Shown here: positions 26,239-35,504 of the stretch, piece after piece | How the letters are laid out: each line of letters starts with the position of its first letter | Numbering within the stretch: the stretch's first letter is position 1 | Assembly (NCBI RefSeq): GCF_016595495.1 | Contig: NZ_JAENIM010000039.1 | Coordinates: forward strand, 684,989 to 748,988 | Source: Persicirhabdus sediminis | GTDB taxonomy: Bacteria; Verrucomicrobiota; Verrucomicrobiia; Verrucomicrobiales; Akkermansiaceae | Direction of reading: 5' to 3' | DNA length: 64,000 nucleotides | Program-made: the position numbers and the translations under genes | The notes under the pieces: generated by a model | Database searches by the model: none | What the model was told of the DNA's origin: nothing | Seen by the model: the letters and a program-made list of their open reading frames with translations, nothing else

Positions 26239-27474
26239 TTAGAGGTCTTCTGGGCGCTGCAGTAGCTGCACGACGCGATTGAGCAGCATGCCAGCGCCGC
26301 CGCCATCAACAACGCGGTGGTCGAATGTAAGCGCGAGCTCAGCCTCTGTGACTGGCACAAATGCCTGCACATCTTCACTCCACACCGGTTTTTTCACCCC
26401 AGCTGAAAGCCCAAGAATCAAGGTTTCGTTAGGCAGAGGAATTGGCGTCCCCCATGTCAGCCCAAAGGTACCAAAATTAGTGACGGTTGCGATACCTCCA
26501 CGGGTCGCTTCATCAGCCAGCCTGCGGTTGCGTGCTTGTTTCACTAGGTCGGCGTATTCAGCCGCCAGATCAGCTAATTTCTTGGTATCCAGCGAGCGCA
26601 ATATGGGCACCAGCACACCATCTTCCACCTGCACCGCCACACCAATATCAATGGCACGCGGGTGCACGATTTTGTCGCCAATGAGATATCCAGCTACCGC
26701 TGGGTTTTCAGCAATGGCAATGGCAAAGGCGCGCAGCACATACAATGTTGGACCCGGTTTTGAGGCCAGCGACTTCCTGTGATGAAGCAATTTGTCCATC
26801 ACCAATGGATGGCCAACACTAGCCAAGGGACGAGTCCAGCTGCGACGCATAGAATCAGCTACCCCCATGCGCATTGGTGATGCGTTAGATCGCGGCCAGG
26901 TGTCGATGTAGTCGAGGAATTTTTCTAAATCCTCAACCGTCACGCGACCACCAGCGCCACTACCAACAATAGCAGAAATATCTGCTGCCTGCAGGCCTAA
27001 GTCGTTCATGCGAGCACGCATTCTAGGCGAAATGTAATGGGCGCCAGCGCGTCCAGCTGGCACCGGCAAACCTTTCACGTTAGGCTCAATGACCTTGGGT
27101 TCACGGTAAGCGTCATCGTCTACCTTGAAATGTAAATTTTCCTCCTCGGCATCTGATCCAGCTGGCTGATCATCCCCTTCTTCCGCCATGTGCTCTTCCA
27201 CGGTGGATACGCCAGTGCGTTTGATCTCAGCTTCATCTACTTCTAGCAGCGCGAGCACAGATCCAACTGGATAGGTCTCCCCTTCTTTAGCTAGAATTTC
27301 AATGACTTCGCCACAGCACAATGTGGTCACTCCCATTGTGGCCTTGTTGGTCTCAACTTCAATCACCTCGTGATCAGTCTCCACCCGGTCACCAGGTGCA
27401 ATTTCCAGGCGCAAAATGGTGGCCTCGGCGATGGATTCACCTAGCTGAGGCATCAGAATGGGAACAGATGGCAT
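26239..27474 (-). CDS. 2-oxoacid dehydrogenase E2 (dihydrolipoamide acyltransferase)
   Basis: 411 residues. The N-terminal lipoyl domain has the lipoylated Lys in ETNKATMGV (about residue 49). An acidic linker follows (AEEGDDQPAGSDAEEENL), then the peripheral subunit-binding domain YISPRMRARMNDLG through GSGAGGRVTVEDLEKFL. The C-terminal catalytic core ends with the active-site motif FDHRVVDGGGAGMLL. It accepts the acyl group from E1 on lipoamide and passes it to CoA. It is the last gene of an E1alpha-E1beta-E2 operon. Whether the substrate is pyruvate, acetoin or branched-chain 2-oxoacid is not decided by sequence. No E3 (lpd) gene is present. Confidence 0.92.
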   Translation of the reverse strand: MPSVPILMPQLGESIAEATILRLEIAPGDRVETDHEVIEVETNKATMGVTTLCCGEVIEILAKEGETYPVGSVLALLEVDEAEIKRTGVSTVEEHMAEEGDDQPAGSDAEEENLHFKVDDDAYREPKVIEPNVKGLPVPAGRAGAHYISPRMRARMNDLGLQAADISAIVGSGAGGRVTVEDLEKFLDYIDTWPRSNASPMRMGVADSMRRSWTRPLASVGHPLVMDKLLHHRKSLASKPGPTLYVLRAFAIAIAENPAVAGYLIGDKIVHPRAIDIGVAVQVEDGVLVPILRSLDTKKLADLAAEYADLVKQARNRRLADEATRGGIATVTNFGTFGLTWGTPIPLPNETLILGLSAGVKKPVWSEDVQAFVPVTEAELALTFDHRVVDGGGAGMLLNRVVQLLQRPEDL

Positions 27475-27485
27475 AAATAAAAATC

Positions 27486-28454
27486 TTAGTATTTGAGGAG
27501 GTTTCTCAGTGAGGCGGCAATCGTCTGCGGTGTCGGTCTATGGTCAGCCCAAAGCTTTGGATGGTATGGGATTGGCGTATCGCGAGCATTCAATCTAGCT
27601 GGCGGTGCGTCGAGCAAGTGAAATGCATCAGCAGCCACGCGAGAGACGATTTCTGCAGTCACACCTCCCCATGGGAAAGCTTCGCCAACAGCTAATAACC
27701 GACCAGTTCTAGCAACGGATGCAATCACCGTATCGGTATCAATAGGCTTAATACTGCGCAGGTCAACTACTTCGATCTCCCAGCCACCTTCATCGTATAA
27801 CATTTCCGCGGCGCGCACAGCCTCGTGAACCATGGCGCTGTAGGTGACCACTGTGGCATGTTTGCCAGCTCGGGTAATACGCGCTTTACCAATCGGCAGC
27901 CCATCACCCTGCAGCGTGCTGGATTTCAGCCAGCGGTAGAGGAATTTGTGTTCGCAGAAAATAACCGGATCTTCTAGCTGGATAGATTCCACCAGCATTT
28001 GATAGGCATCAGCCACGGTAGCTGGAGTGACAACGACTAGACCGGGAAAACTTGCATAAATCGCCTCCAGACTCTGGCTGTGAAATGGCCCAGATCCAGG
28101 GGTGCCGCCTGATGGCAGCCGCACGGTCATTGGCACAGGCACGCCAGTACGGTAAAAGTGAGTTGCCGCGTGGTTGACGATCTGATTGAGCGCGATGGTT
28201 GAGAAATCAGCGAACTGCATTTCTAAAACTGGTCGCATGCCCTCCAGCGCTGCGCCCATAGCCACGCCAGCCATGGCGTCCTCGCTGATAGGTGCATCTA
28301 GCACTCTACCCGGATAGAGATCTTGGAGACCTTTGGTCGCTTTAAATGCGCCGCCAAATTTGCCAATATCCTGACCGTAAAGAAAGACTCTATCGTCATC
28401 TCTGAGAGAATCATTCAAAGCCGCGTGAATGGCATCGATGTAGCTGAAATCCAT
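27486..28454 (-). CDS. 2-oxoacid dehydrogenase E1 beta subunit
   Basis: 322 residues, transketolase-like pyrimidine-binding domain followed by the C-terminal transketolase domain. Family motifs are visible: FLYGQDIGKFGGAF, PISEDAMAGVAMGAALEGMR with the Glu that activates thiamine diphosphate, and MTVRLPSGGTPGSGPFHSQS. The C-terminal domain carries VVDLRSIKPIDTDT. It pairs with the alpha subunit upstream (6-bp gap) and is followed by E2 (11-bp gap), so the three are one transcript. Confidence 0.93.
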   Translation of the reverse strand: MDFSYIDAIHAALNDSLRDDDRVFLYGQDIGKFGGAFKATKGLQDLYPGRVLDAPISEDAMAGVAMGAALEGMRPVLEMQFADFSTIALNQIVNHAATHFYRTGVPVPMTVRLPSGGTPGSGPFHSQSLEAIYASFPGLVVVTPATVADAYQMLVESIQLEDPVIFCEHKFLYRWLKSSTLQGDGLPIGKARITRAGKHATVVTYSAMVHEAVRAAEMLYDEGGWEIEVVDLRSIKPIDTDTVIASVARTGRLLAVGEAFPWGGVTAEIVSRVAADAFHLLDAPPARLNARDTPIPYHPKLWADHRPTPQTIAASLRNLLKY

Positions 28455-28460
28455 ATCCTT

Positions 28461-29498
28461 CTATTCTTCCAATTCTCCGTGATACATCGTCCGCCAATCA
28501 TCATGGTGTGGATGAGGCGCGCTTTCCTGTTGCGTTTGCGCCACTGCACTTTGCACTTCAGCCACAGCCTGCGCACGCATTTCATCCAGCTGAGAGCGGG
28601 AAAATACCCCCGCATCAATCAGCTGACCTTCAGCCACTTGCATACAATCACGCGCTAATCCTGAAGCGCGCATTTCAGCTGGCACATAGGAAGCGTCATC
28701 GTGCTCGCCGTGACCGCAAAGTCGCAGCAAATCAGCAACCACCAGCTGAGGTCCGCCGCCATCTCTAGCTGCCGACACTGCCTTTTTCATCGTCTCAGCC
28801 ACGGCAATCAGATCATTGCCCTGAACTTTGTGCCCAGCTACGCCATATCCTCTGGCCCGGTCGACCAAGTCGGCGCAAGCAAACTGGCGGTCATTGCCGG
28901 TAGAATATGCAAATTGATTATTCACCACCAGAACGACCATGGGCAATTTTTCTACCGCAGCAGTATTGAGCCCTTCATGAAAAGCTCCTGTGGAGGTGGC
29001 GCCGTCACCTAGGCTCGTCGCGCCAACCACACCTTCTAATCTTCCCTGCATGCGCCGCGCCATGAGCATTCCAGCTACTAAGGCTACGGATGAACCAAGG
29101 TGGGAAATCATCGCTGGCATTCCCTCTTGTGGTCGCCCGCGGTGAATGTTGCCGTCGCGTCCTTTCATTGGTCCTTCTACAGAACCTAAGTAGGTGCGAG
29201 TTACATCCATCAAGGATTCACCAAAAGCGGTTCGCCCCGCTTGATCGCGGATTAGTGGCGCAAAAATATCGATACCACGATGCAGGTAGCTGGCTAGCGA
29301 GCCGCTCACGGCTTCGTGACCGCGACCCAAATAAACGCCACCAACAATCTTACCCGCTTTGTATAAACTACTTAGCTTATCTTCCAAGACGCGGGCACGC
29401 AACATAGCGAGATAGATTCTAGGCAAATCCTCCCTAACTCCTGAGAGATCATTGCGATCGATTCTATCCTCTCTAGTCACTGGCACGAGCGGGATCAT
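28461..29498 (-). CDS. 2-oxoacid dehydrogenase E1 alpha subunit
   Basis: 345 residues, thiamine diphosphate-binding. The binding motif is GDGATSTGAFHEGLN through the NN of VVNNQFAYST. The N-terminal substrate-entry part (YLGRGHEAVSGSLASYL) and the HRGRPQEGMPAM loop are typical of alpha2beta2 E1 enzymes. It decarboxylates the 2-oxoacid and reductively acylates the lipoyl group of E2. The motif NQFAYST is of the kind seen in branched-chain-type members, which is a weak hint to substrate. The gene is first in the operon; its promoter must lie in the 29499-29824 gap. Confidence 0.93.
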   Translation of the reverse strand: MIPLVPVTREDRIDRNDLSGVREDLPRIYLAMLRARVLEDKLSSLYKAGKIVGGVYLGRGHEAVSGSLASYLHRGIDIFAPLIRDQAGRTAFGESLMDVTRTYLGSVEGPMKGRDGNIHRGRPQEGMPAMISHLGSSVALVAGMLMARRMQGRLEGVVGATSLGDGATSTGAFHEGLNTAAVEKLPMVVLVVNNQFAYSTGNDRQFACADLVDRARGYGVAGHKVQGNDLIAVAETMKKAVSAARDGGGPQLVVADLLRLCGHGEHDDASYVPAEMRASGLARDCMQVAEGQLIDAGVFSRSQLDEMRAQAVAEVQSAVAQTQQESAPHPHHDDWRTMYHGELEE

Positions 29499-29824
29499 AG
29501 ATCGTTCTCATTCCAAGGTGCAACAGCTGATTAACAAAAAGGCATAATTAATTGCGCCAGCTGACACACTATACAGCGAAATCCATTCAAGCTGAACCAG
29601 TCGCTGTCAAACGGATAGATTTGTATGCCAAGCGACATCGTAGGCCAAATGTTTTAATGAGTCCTGCACAGCTGATGGCGCCGCCATTCTGGCCAATACA
29701 CACAATATTGATAAATCATAAGCGAGAAAGATAAGTGGCGAAAAATCCCATTGCCAGATTCCGTACAATCCCCCATACACAAAGCAAGTTTATCACTATT
29801 TCACCACTTATAATCTAATTAATC
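29499..29824. promoter_or_regulatory. Divergent promoter region with a TATAAT box next to the start
   Basis: This 326-bp gap separates the divergent E1alpha and sugar-nucleotidyltransferase genes. On the plus strand a perfect TATAAT (29809-29814) ends 10 bases before the ATG at 29825, so the transcript would have a very short leader. The -35 region (around 29786) is poorly conserved. Nothing else is seen. Confidence 0.45.
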
Positions 29825-30736
29825 ATGAGCAAACTCACACTTCTTGTTCTTGCTGCCGGAATGGGCAGCCGATACGGCGGACTCAAACAAATGGACTCCA
29901 TGGGACCAAATGGAGAAACTGTACTCGATTATTCAGTCTATGACGCCATTCGCGCTGGATTTGAAAAAATCATTTTCATCATCCGTGAAGATTTCGCCGA
30001 TGAATTCAAAGAAAAAGTGGGCTCAAAATTTGCTGACCAAATCGCGGTCGACTACGTTTTCCAGGACCTCAATGATTTACCAGAAGGATACTCGCTGCCA
30101 GAAGGTCGCGTGAAACCATGGGGCACATCACACGCCATTCGCGCAGCTCGCAACGTGATCGACGGACCATTTGCAGTTATCAATGCTGACGATTTTTACG
30201 GTCAAGATGCCTACAAGCAAATCGCTACATACTTCAGCGACAAAAATGCTGACTCCGATAAAGACCACTACTGCCTGATTGGTTACCCAATCGTCAACAC
30301 ACTTAGTGACCACGGCAGCGTTAACCGCGGCATCTGCACCAACGACGGTCAACTGCTTAAAGAAGTTGAGGAGGTCACCGAAATTTCCCGCCAGGAAGAT
30401 GGCACAATCAAAGGCACCGGCATGAACGGTCAACTCCGCGACGTTCCTGAGAGCTCAATTGCCTCCATGAACTTCTGGGGATTCCCAGCCAACTTCCTCG
30501 ACAAACTCGAAGCTCACTTCATCGAATTCCTCAAAGAATACGGCAATGAAATGAAATCTGAGTGCTTCATCCCTACTGTGGTAGACGAGCAAATCAACCT
30601 CGGCGCCGCCGAATGTGAAATCATCAAAACTAGCGCAATCTGGTTTGGCGTGACCTATCCAGAAGACAAAGCCGCCTGTGTTGATAGCATCAACAAGCTC
30701 ATCGAAGCTGGCGAATACCCAACACCACTTAGCTAG
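29825..30736 (+). CDS. Sugar-1-phosphate nucleotidyltransferase (UDP-hexose pyrophosphorylase-like)
   Basis: 303 residues. The nucleotidyltransferase signature is LVLAAGMGSRYGGLKQMDSM (G-x-G-S-R with a Lys shortly after). Family positions also visible are the sugar-binding PWGTSHAI and the metal-binding VINADDFYG. A cytoplasmic enzyme of this family couples a sugar 1-phosphate to a nucleoside triphosphate, usually UTP. The first gene of an operon with a NahK-like kinase (40 bp away) and an epimerase. By analogy with the bifidobacterial lnpABCD cluster it would activate hexosamine 1-phosphate. That analogy is an inference. Confidence 0.85.
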   Translation: MSKLTLLVLAAGMGSRYGGLKQMDSMGPNGETVLDYSVYDAIRAGFEKIIFIIREDFADEFKEKVGSKFADQIAVDYVFQDLNDLPEGYSLPEGRVKPWGTSHAIRAARNVIDGPFAVINADDFYGQDAYKQIATYFSDKNADSDKDHYCLIGYPIVNTLSDHGSVNRGICTNDGQLLKEVEEVTEISRQEDGTIKGTGMNGQLRDVPESSIASMNFWGFPANFLDKLEAHFIEFLKEYGNEMKSECFIPTVVDEQINLGAAECEIIKTSAIWFGVTYPEDKAACVDSINKLIEAGEYPTPLS

Positions 30737-30775
30737 ATCCAGCTAAGTCACACTCAACACTTACAAAAATTTACC

Positions 30776-31879
30776 GTGAAATCACAATCACCCAGAGAAA
30801 TCGCTGCACTCTTCGATATGCGTGCAGATTTCATTCAAGCTCATCGCTACGGATCAGGTCACATCAATGATACTTTCCTAGCTGAATACGACCAGTCAGG
30901 CCTACGCGTGAAATACATTCACCAATGCCTCAGCGAAGCCGCATTCAAAAACCCAGTCCAGCTGATGGAAAACATCGCACGCGTGTGTGATCACAACCTC
31001 AGCCAGCTGATTGAGCAAGGCCATCCAGAAGCCTACCGCCGCACCCTCACGCTGATTAAATCCAAAGATGGCAAGCCATACGCCATCGATGCCAATGGCA
31101 GATACTGGAGAACTTACCTGTTTATCGACAGAGCGCGCACTTACGATTTCATCGAGAGCCGCGAGCAAGCGATCGAAGCCGCTAAAGCATTTGGTGAATT
31201 CCAGAAGCTAGCTGCCACATTACCAGGCGAGCCACTGCACGAGACCATCCCAGACTTCCACAATACCAAACAACGCTACGCAAACCTTGCCAAAGCAATT
31301 GCGGAAGACAAACACGGTCGCGCCGCTGAAGTCCAGGACCTCATCGACGAATACATGAAATATGAGCCCGTCTCATCTACCATCGTCGACAAGCTGGAAT
31401 CTGGCGAACTGCCAACACGCGTCACTCACAATGATACCAAGCTCAACAACGTCATGCTGGACGACGTCACCATGCAGGGCATCTGCGTGATCGACCTCGA
31501 CACCACTATGCCAGGGTCAACTCTGTACGACTTCGGCGACATGGTGCGCACCGCTACTTGCAATGCCCCAGAAGACGAAAGCCAGCTGGACAAAGTGATT
31601 GCCGACCCTGACATGTTTGAAGCCCTCGTTGAAGGCTACCTCTCATCAGCGAAGGAATTCCTCACCGACACAGAAATGGATCTGCTTGGATTTGCCGGTA
31701 AGCTCATCACTATCGAATGTGGTGTACGTTTCCTCACTGACTACCTCGACGGCGACGTTTACTTCCGCACTCATTACGACGGCCAAAATATCTCACGCTG
31801 CAAACGTCAGCTCGCGCTAGCCAAATCACTTGAAGCGCAAAATGACGAGTTTGAGAAAATCATCGCCAAATATCGCTAA
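30776..31879 (+). CDS. Aminoglycoside-phosphotransferase-fold kinase, NahK-like
   Basis: 367 residues with a GTG start, following the previous gene by 40 bp. The early GSGHINDTFL motif is characteristic of the N-acetylhexosamine 1-kinase (NahK/LnpB) and related groups. The kinase catalytic loop is THNDTKLNNVMLD (Asp as base), and the metal-binding Asp lies in CVIDLDTTMPGS. These enzymes phosphorylate the anomeric carbon of GlcNAc or GalNAc. Together with the nucleotidyltransferase before it and the epimerase after it, this would convert a free hexosamine to an interconvertible UDP-sugar pool. Substrate remains inferred. Confidence 0.83.
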   Translation: MKSQSPREIAALFDMRADFIQAHRYGSGHINDTFLAEYDQSGLRVKYIHQCLSEAAFKNPVQLMENIARVCDHNLSQLIEQGHPEAYRRTLTLIKSKDGKPYAIDANGRYWRTYLFIDRARTYDFIESREQAIEAAKAFGEFQKLAATLPGEPLHETIPDFHNTKQRYANLAKAIAEDKHGRAAEVQDLIDEYMKYEPVSSTIVDKLESGELPTRVTHNDTKLNNVMLDDVTMQGICVIDLDTTMPGSTLYDFGDMVRTATCNAPEDESQLDKVIADPDMFEALVEGYLSSAKEFLTDTEMDLLGFAGKLITIECGVRFLTDYLDGDVYFRTHYDGQNISRCKRQLALAKSLEAQNDEFEKIIAKYR

Positions 31880-31900
31880 CTCCCACCGTTCACCAATATC

Positions 31901-32830
31901 ATGAACATTCTAATCACTGGCGGATCTGGATTCATCGGCTCACACATTGCCGAGTACTTCCAAGGTAAAGCTGACTCAATCCGCATTCTCGACAACCTGA
32001 GAACTGGCTACAAACACAACCTCGACGGACTCGACTGCGAATTCATCGAAGGATCCATCACCGACCGCGAGCTGGTAAAAAAAGCCGTTCAAGGTGTTGA
32101 TTACATTTTCCACATGGCTGCCATGGTAAGCGTGCCAGAATCTATGGAAAAGCCAGCTGAGTGTGTTGACATCAACGTCAACGGCCTACTCAACGTGCTC
32201 GAAGAAGCATCCGCAGCTGGTGTGAAAAAACTCGTTTTTGCCTCATCCGCAGCCTGCTACGGCGACGACCCAACCGTGCCAAAGCTGGAATCTATGGTGC
32301 CTCAGCCAAAGAGCCCGTACGCCATCACCAAACTCGACGGCGAATACTACCTCGAGATGTTCCGCCGCGAAGGCAAGCTGGACACCGCATCTATCCGCTT
32401 CTTTAACGTCTTTGGCCCACGCCAAGATCCTAAAGGTGCCTACGCCGCCGCTGTGCCTATCTTCATTGAAAAGGCTCTCGATGGCGAAGAAATCACCATC
32501 TTTGGTGACGGCGAGCAAACTCGCGATTTCATCTACGTCAAAGACATCGTTGGCGCGCTGGTATTTGCCGCCATGAATGAAGAAGTCAACGGCACAAGCA
32601 ACGCAGGTTACGGTGGCCAAATCACCATCAACGACCTCGCTGAAGGCATCATCAAAGCTGCTGATAGTCAGGCGAAAATCAACCACCTTCCAGACCGACC
32701 AGGCGACGTGAAACATTCACGCGCCAGCGCTGAGCGCTTGCTCAACTTCGGCTGGAAACCTCAGTTCACCCTAGACCAAGGGCTGGCTGAAACGCTCGAA
32801 TTCTTTCAGCAAAAATTAGCCCTGCGCTAA
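31901..32830 (+). CDS. NAD-dependent sugar-nucleotide epimerase (extended SDR)
   Basis: 309 residues. The Rossmann loop is ITGGSGFIGSH (residues 5-15), with ILDNLRTG for NAD ribose binding. The catalytic triad is in FASSAACYGDD (Ser) and SPYAITK (Tyr and Lys). The C-terminal half carries GDGEQTRDFIYVKD and RPGDVKHSRA, both typical of UDP-hexose or UDP-HexNAc 4-epimerases such as WbpP/GalE. As the third gene of the operon (21 bp after the kinase) it probably interconverts UDP-GlcNAc and UDP-GalNAc or the hexose pair. NAD(P)-sugar specificity is open. Confidence 0.87.
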   Translation: MNILITGGSGFIGSHIAEYFQGKADSIRILDNLRTGYKHNLDGLDCEFIEGSITDRELVKKAVQGVDYIFHMAAMVSVPESMEKPAECVDINVNGLLNVLEEASAAGVKKLVFASSAACYGDDPTVPKLESMVPQPKSPYAITKLDGEYYLEMFRREGKLDTASIRFFNVFGPRQDPKGAYAAAVPIFIEKALDGEEITIFGDGEQTRDFIYVKDIVGALVFAAMNEEVNGTSNAGYGGQITINDLAEGIIKAADSQAKINHLPDRPGDVKHSRASAERLLNFGWKPQFTLDQGLAETLEFFQQKLALR

Positions 32831-32885
32831 TATCAGATGCATCTGGGCTTTTCATCCCAGCACATACCGCTACATTAGTGGCGGT

Positions 32886-34049
32886 ATGATTTTGCATCTC
32901 AAAAACGCCATCATTGCCCCGCTCATCGCGCTTGGAATTTCCAGCTCGTGGGCGGACAATGAGGTCTCAGCTGGCACATCTCAGCAGAAAATTGTCGACG
33001 ACGGCACCCGTGTGACCGTGCTTGGGTATCACGATTTCTCTAGCGAAAAAGAAGCCACTGAGATGCTTCTGCCAACGGATAAGTTTGAGAAACAACTGCA
33101 GGCGCTCAGAGAGCTTGAAATTGAAGTCATTAGCCTTGAGCAATTTCTAGCGTGGAAAAATGACGACGCACCGATTCCGCCTAAATCCGCCCTCATCACC
33201 ATTGATGACGGCTGGCGCAATGTTTACACCGAAGCCTACCCGCTGCTCAAACAATACAATTACCCATTCACTCTCTTTCTCTACCAAGACTTCATCGACA
33301 AAGGCGAGCTCTCGCTAACTACGGAGATGATCGTCGAAATGCAGAAAAATGGCTGTTCTATCGGCAATCACTCGGTCACTCACCCCTACCCATCGAAGGT
33401 GAAAAAACATGCCGAAAAAGGGCAAGCCGCCTACGAGGCATTCATCCGCACCGAACTGGAGAAATCCAAAAACTTCCTCAGCAAAAAGTTTAATACTCAG
33501 GTCACCACCTACGCCTACCCTGGCGGTTATTACACCGAGGAGATGTTTCCCATTGCCGATGATCTCGGCTATGACGCACTATTTACCGTCGAGCCAGGCA
33601 AAGTGGATAAAACCACTAACAACCACCTCATTCCGCGCTACATCGTGCTCGGCACTCACGATAGCATCTTCCGCAATGCCACCACTTTCCAAGCGACACA
33701 AAAAATCAAACCGTCAGCTGGCGCGCTGATCCAACAGACTCCTTATCCGGTGCAGCCAGAACCTGGCGTGCGCGTAGCTGATAGACTGCCAACCATCACC
33801 GTCGACCTCAAGCAGCTAGATAATATTGACCCTGAGTCAATTGTCATGCGCGTCGAGGGTTTCGGGCGTGTGCCAGCTAGCTACGATAATTTAAGCAAAT
33901 CGCTGTCGTGGAAGGTAAACCGCAGGCTGCGCCACCAAAGCTGCAACATCACTGTGCAGTGGAAGCTCATCGACGGCGAAGAATACGAAGAGCCACTCAA
34001 GTGGAGTTTTATCGTCGACCACGAAGCCGCTTACGAACCAGCTGAATAA
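32886..34049 (+). CDS. Secreted polysaccharide deacetylase (NodB domain)
   Basis: 387 residues with a signal peptide (NAIIAPLIALGISSSWA). The NodB domain has all main motifs: ITIDDGW (catalytic Asp, metal Asp), GNHSVTHPYPS (metal His pair), and the later YPGGYY and LIPRY positions. It should remove N-acetyl groups from an extracellular or periplasmic amino sugar polymer such as peptidoglycan or an exopolysaccharide. After about residue 290 a beta-rich region of roughly 100 residues (TVDLKQLDNIDPESIVMRV) looks like an added Ig-like or carbohydrate-binding module. It follows the hexosamine operon closely (56 bp) and may be co-regulated. Confidence 0.86.
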   Translation: MILHLKNAIIAPLIALGISSSWADNEVSAGTSQQKIVDDGTRVTVLGYHDFSSEKEATEMLLPTDKFEKQLQALRELEIEVISLEQFLAWKNDDAPIPPKSALITIDDGWRNVYTEAYPLLKQYNYPFTLFLYQDFIDKGELSLTTEMIVEMQKNGCSIGNHSVTHPYPSKVKKHAEKGQAAYEAFIRTELEKSKNFLSKKFNTQVTTYAYPGGYYTEEMFPIADDLGYDALFTVEPGKVDKTTNNHLIPRYIVLGTHDSIFRNATTFQATQKIKPSAGALIQQTPYPVQPEPGVRVADRLPTITVDLKQLDNIDPESIVMRVEGFGRVPASYDNLSKSLSWKVNRRLRHQSCNITVQWKLIDGEEYEEPLKWSFIVDHEAAYEPAE

Positions 34050-34064
34050 TTCAGCCAGCGCACC

Positions 34065-35417
34065 ATGGACGATTTATTTCAACCGCCACCACCAGAACCT
34101 AGCAACGCGTATAAAAATACCGGCGACGCCCCGCTAGCTGCTCGCATGCGACCACAATCGCTAGAGGAAATTGCTGGCCAGAAACACATTCTAGCTGAAG
34201 GCAAACTTCTGCGCCGCGCCATCGAGGCGGATAGATTTTCGTCGCTCATCTTTTACGGCCCGCCAGGAACGGGAAAAACCACGCTAGCGACAGTCATCGC
34301 TAACAGTACGGATTGTCGCTTTGAGGCACTCAATGGCGTTGAATCTAACGTGGCTGAAATCCGCGACAAAATCGCCCAAGCGCAAACATGGCGACAAATC
34401 AAAGACAGACCGACGATTCTATTCATCGACGAAATCCACCGCTTTAACAAAGCGCAACAGGACGTCCTGCTGCCGCACATCGAGCGCGGCGCAGTTAGAT
34501 TCATCGGCGCCACCACTCACAACCCCTACTTTTATATCAACTCACCTTTGGTTTCGCGCTCGCAGGTATTCCAGCTAGAAGCCGTGCCAGAGGACGAACT
34601 CATCATTCTACTCAAACGCGCGCTGACGGATAAAGAACGTGGACTCGGTCAGCTGGACATCACAGCTGACGATGACGCGCTGCGCCACTTAGCCGCCATC
34701 TCCGACGGCGATGCACGCAAATCACTAACCGCACTAGAGCTCGCCGCCACCACCACGCCAGCTCACGATGGAAAAATCCACATCGATCTCTCCGTAGCTG
34801 AAGAATCCATCCAGCAAAAAGCGATTGTCTACGACGCGGATGGCGACGCCCATTACGACACTATCTCGGCATTCATCAAATCTATCCGCGGATCCGATCC
34901 TGACGCAGCCCTCTACTGGTTAGCCAAAATGCTAACCGCTGGCGAGGACCCACGATTTATCGCTCGCAGACTAGTGATTTCAGCCAGTGAAGACATCGGC
35001 CTAGCGGATTCTAATGGACTCAGAGTAGCGCTCGCCGCCCAGCAAGCATTTGAATCCTTAGGTATGCCCGAAGGACGCATCCCGCTAGCTCACGCTACCG
35101 TCTATCTAGCCACAGCGCCAAAATCCAACAGCGCATACGCCGGACTCGGCGCCGCCATGCAAGACGTAGCCAGCGGGCGTACACTAACGGTGCCAGCTCA
35201 TCTAAGAACCAGCACTCGCAAAAAGCTAGCTGAAGCATCTGGCGCCAGCGCCGAGCAGCTCGCCTATCAATACAGCCACGATTACGAAGGCAACTACGTT
35301 CCGCAAGCCTACCTCCCTGAAGGGAAATGTTATTATCAGCCAACTGAAAACGGCCTGGAAAAACGCATCAAAGAGCGGCTCGAATATTGGCACCAACTGC
35401 GTGAACAATCAAAATAA
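34065..35417 (+). CDS. rarA: Replication-associated recombination protein A
   Basis: 450 residues, AAA+ clamp-loader family. The N-terminal PLAARMRPQSLEEIAGQKH is the RarA signature. Walker A is FYGPPGTGKTTLA, Walker B is ILFIDEIHRFNK, and sensor 1 lies in FIGATTHNPYFYIN. The C-terminal half (GSDPDAALYWLAKMLTAGED, followed by the RRLVISASEDIGLAD motif) forms the tetramerisation part. The protein acts at stalled or gapped replication forks with SSB and RecA. Length matches the family. It follows the deacetylase by 15 bp. The codon use and AGCTGG-type words are like the neighbours, so no sign of transfer. Confidence 0.95.
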   Translation: MDDLFQPPPPEPSNAYKNTGDAPLAARMRPQSLEEIAGQKHILAEGKLLRRAIEADRFSSLIFYGPPGTGKTTLATVIANSTDCRFEALNGVESNVAEIRDKIAQAQTWRQIKDRPTILFIDEIHRFNKAQQDVLLPHIERGAVRFIGATTHNPYFYINSPLVSRSQVFQLEAVPEDELIILLKRALTDKERGLGQLDITADDDALRHLAAISDGDARKSLTALELAATTTPAHDGKIHIDLSVAEESIQQKAIVYDADGDAHYDTISAFIKSIRGSDPDAALYWLAKMLTAGEDPRFIARRLVISASEDIGLADSNGLRVALAAQQAFESLGMPEGRIPLAHATVYLATAPKSNSAYAGLGAAMQDVASGRTLTVPAHLRTSTRKKLAEASGASAEQLAYQYSHDYEGNYVPQAYLPEGKCYYQPTENGLEKRIKERLEYWHQLREQSK

Positions 35418-35504
35418 CAATAGTGACAGCTAACATTGGTAAATTCTTACATGCCTGAGAAAAGTATTGTGGATTTACCGCCAATAGTTTTTTAAAGCTC
35501 CGAC

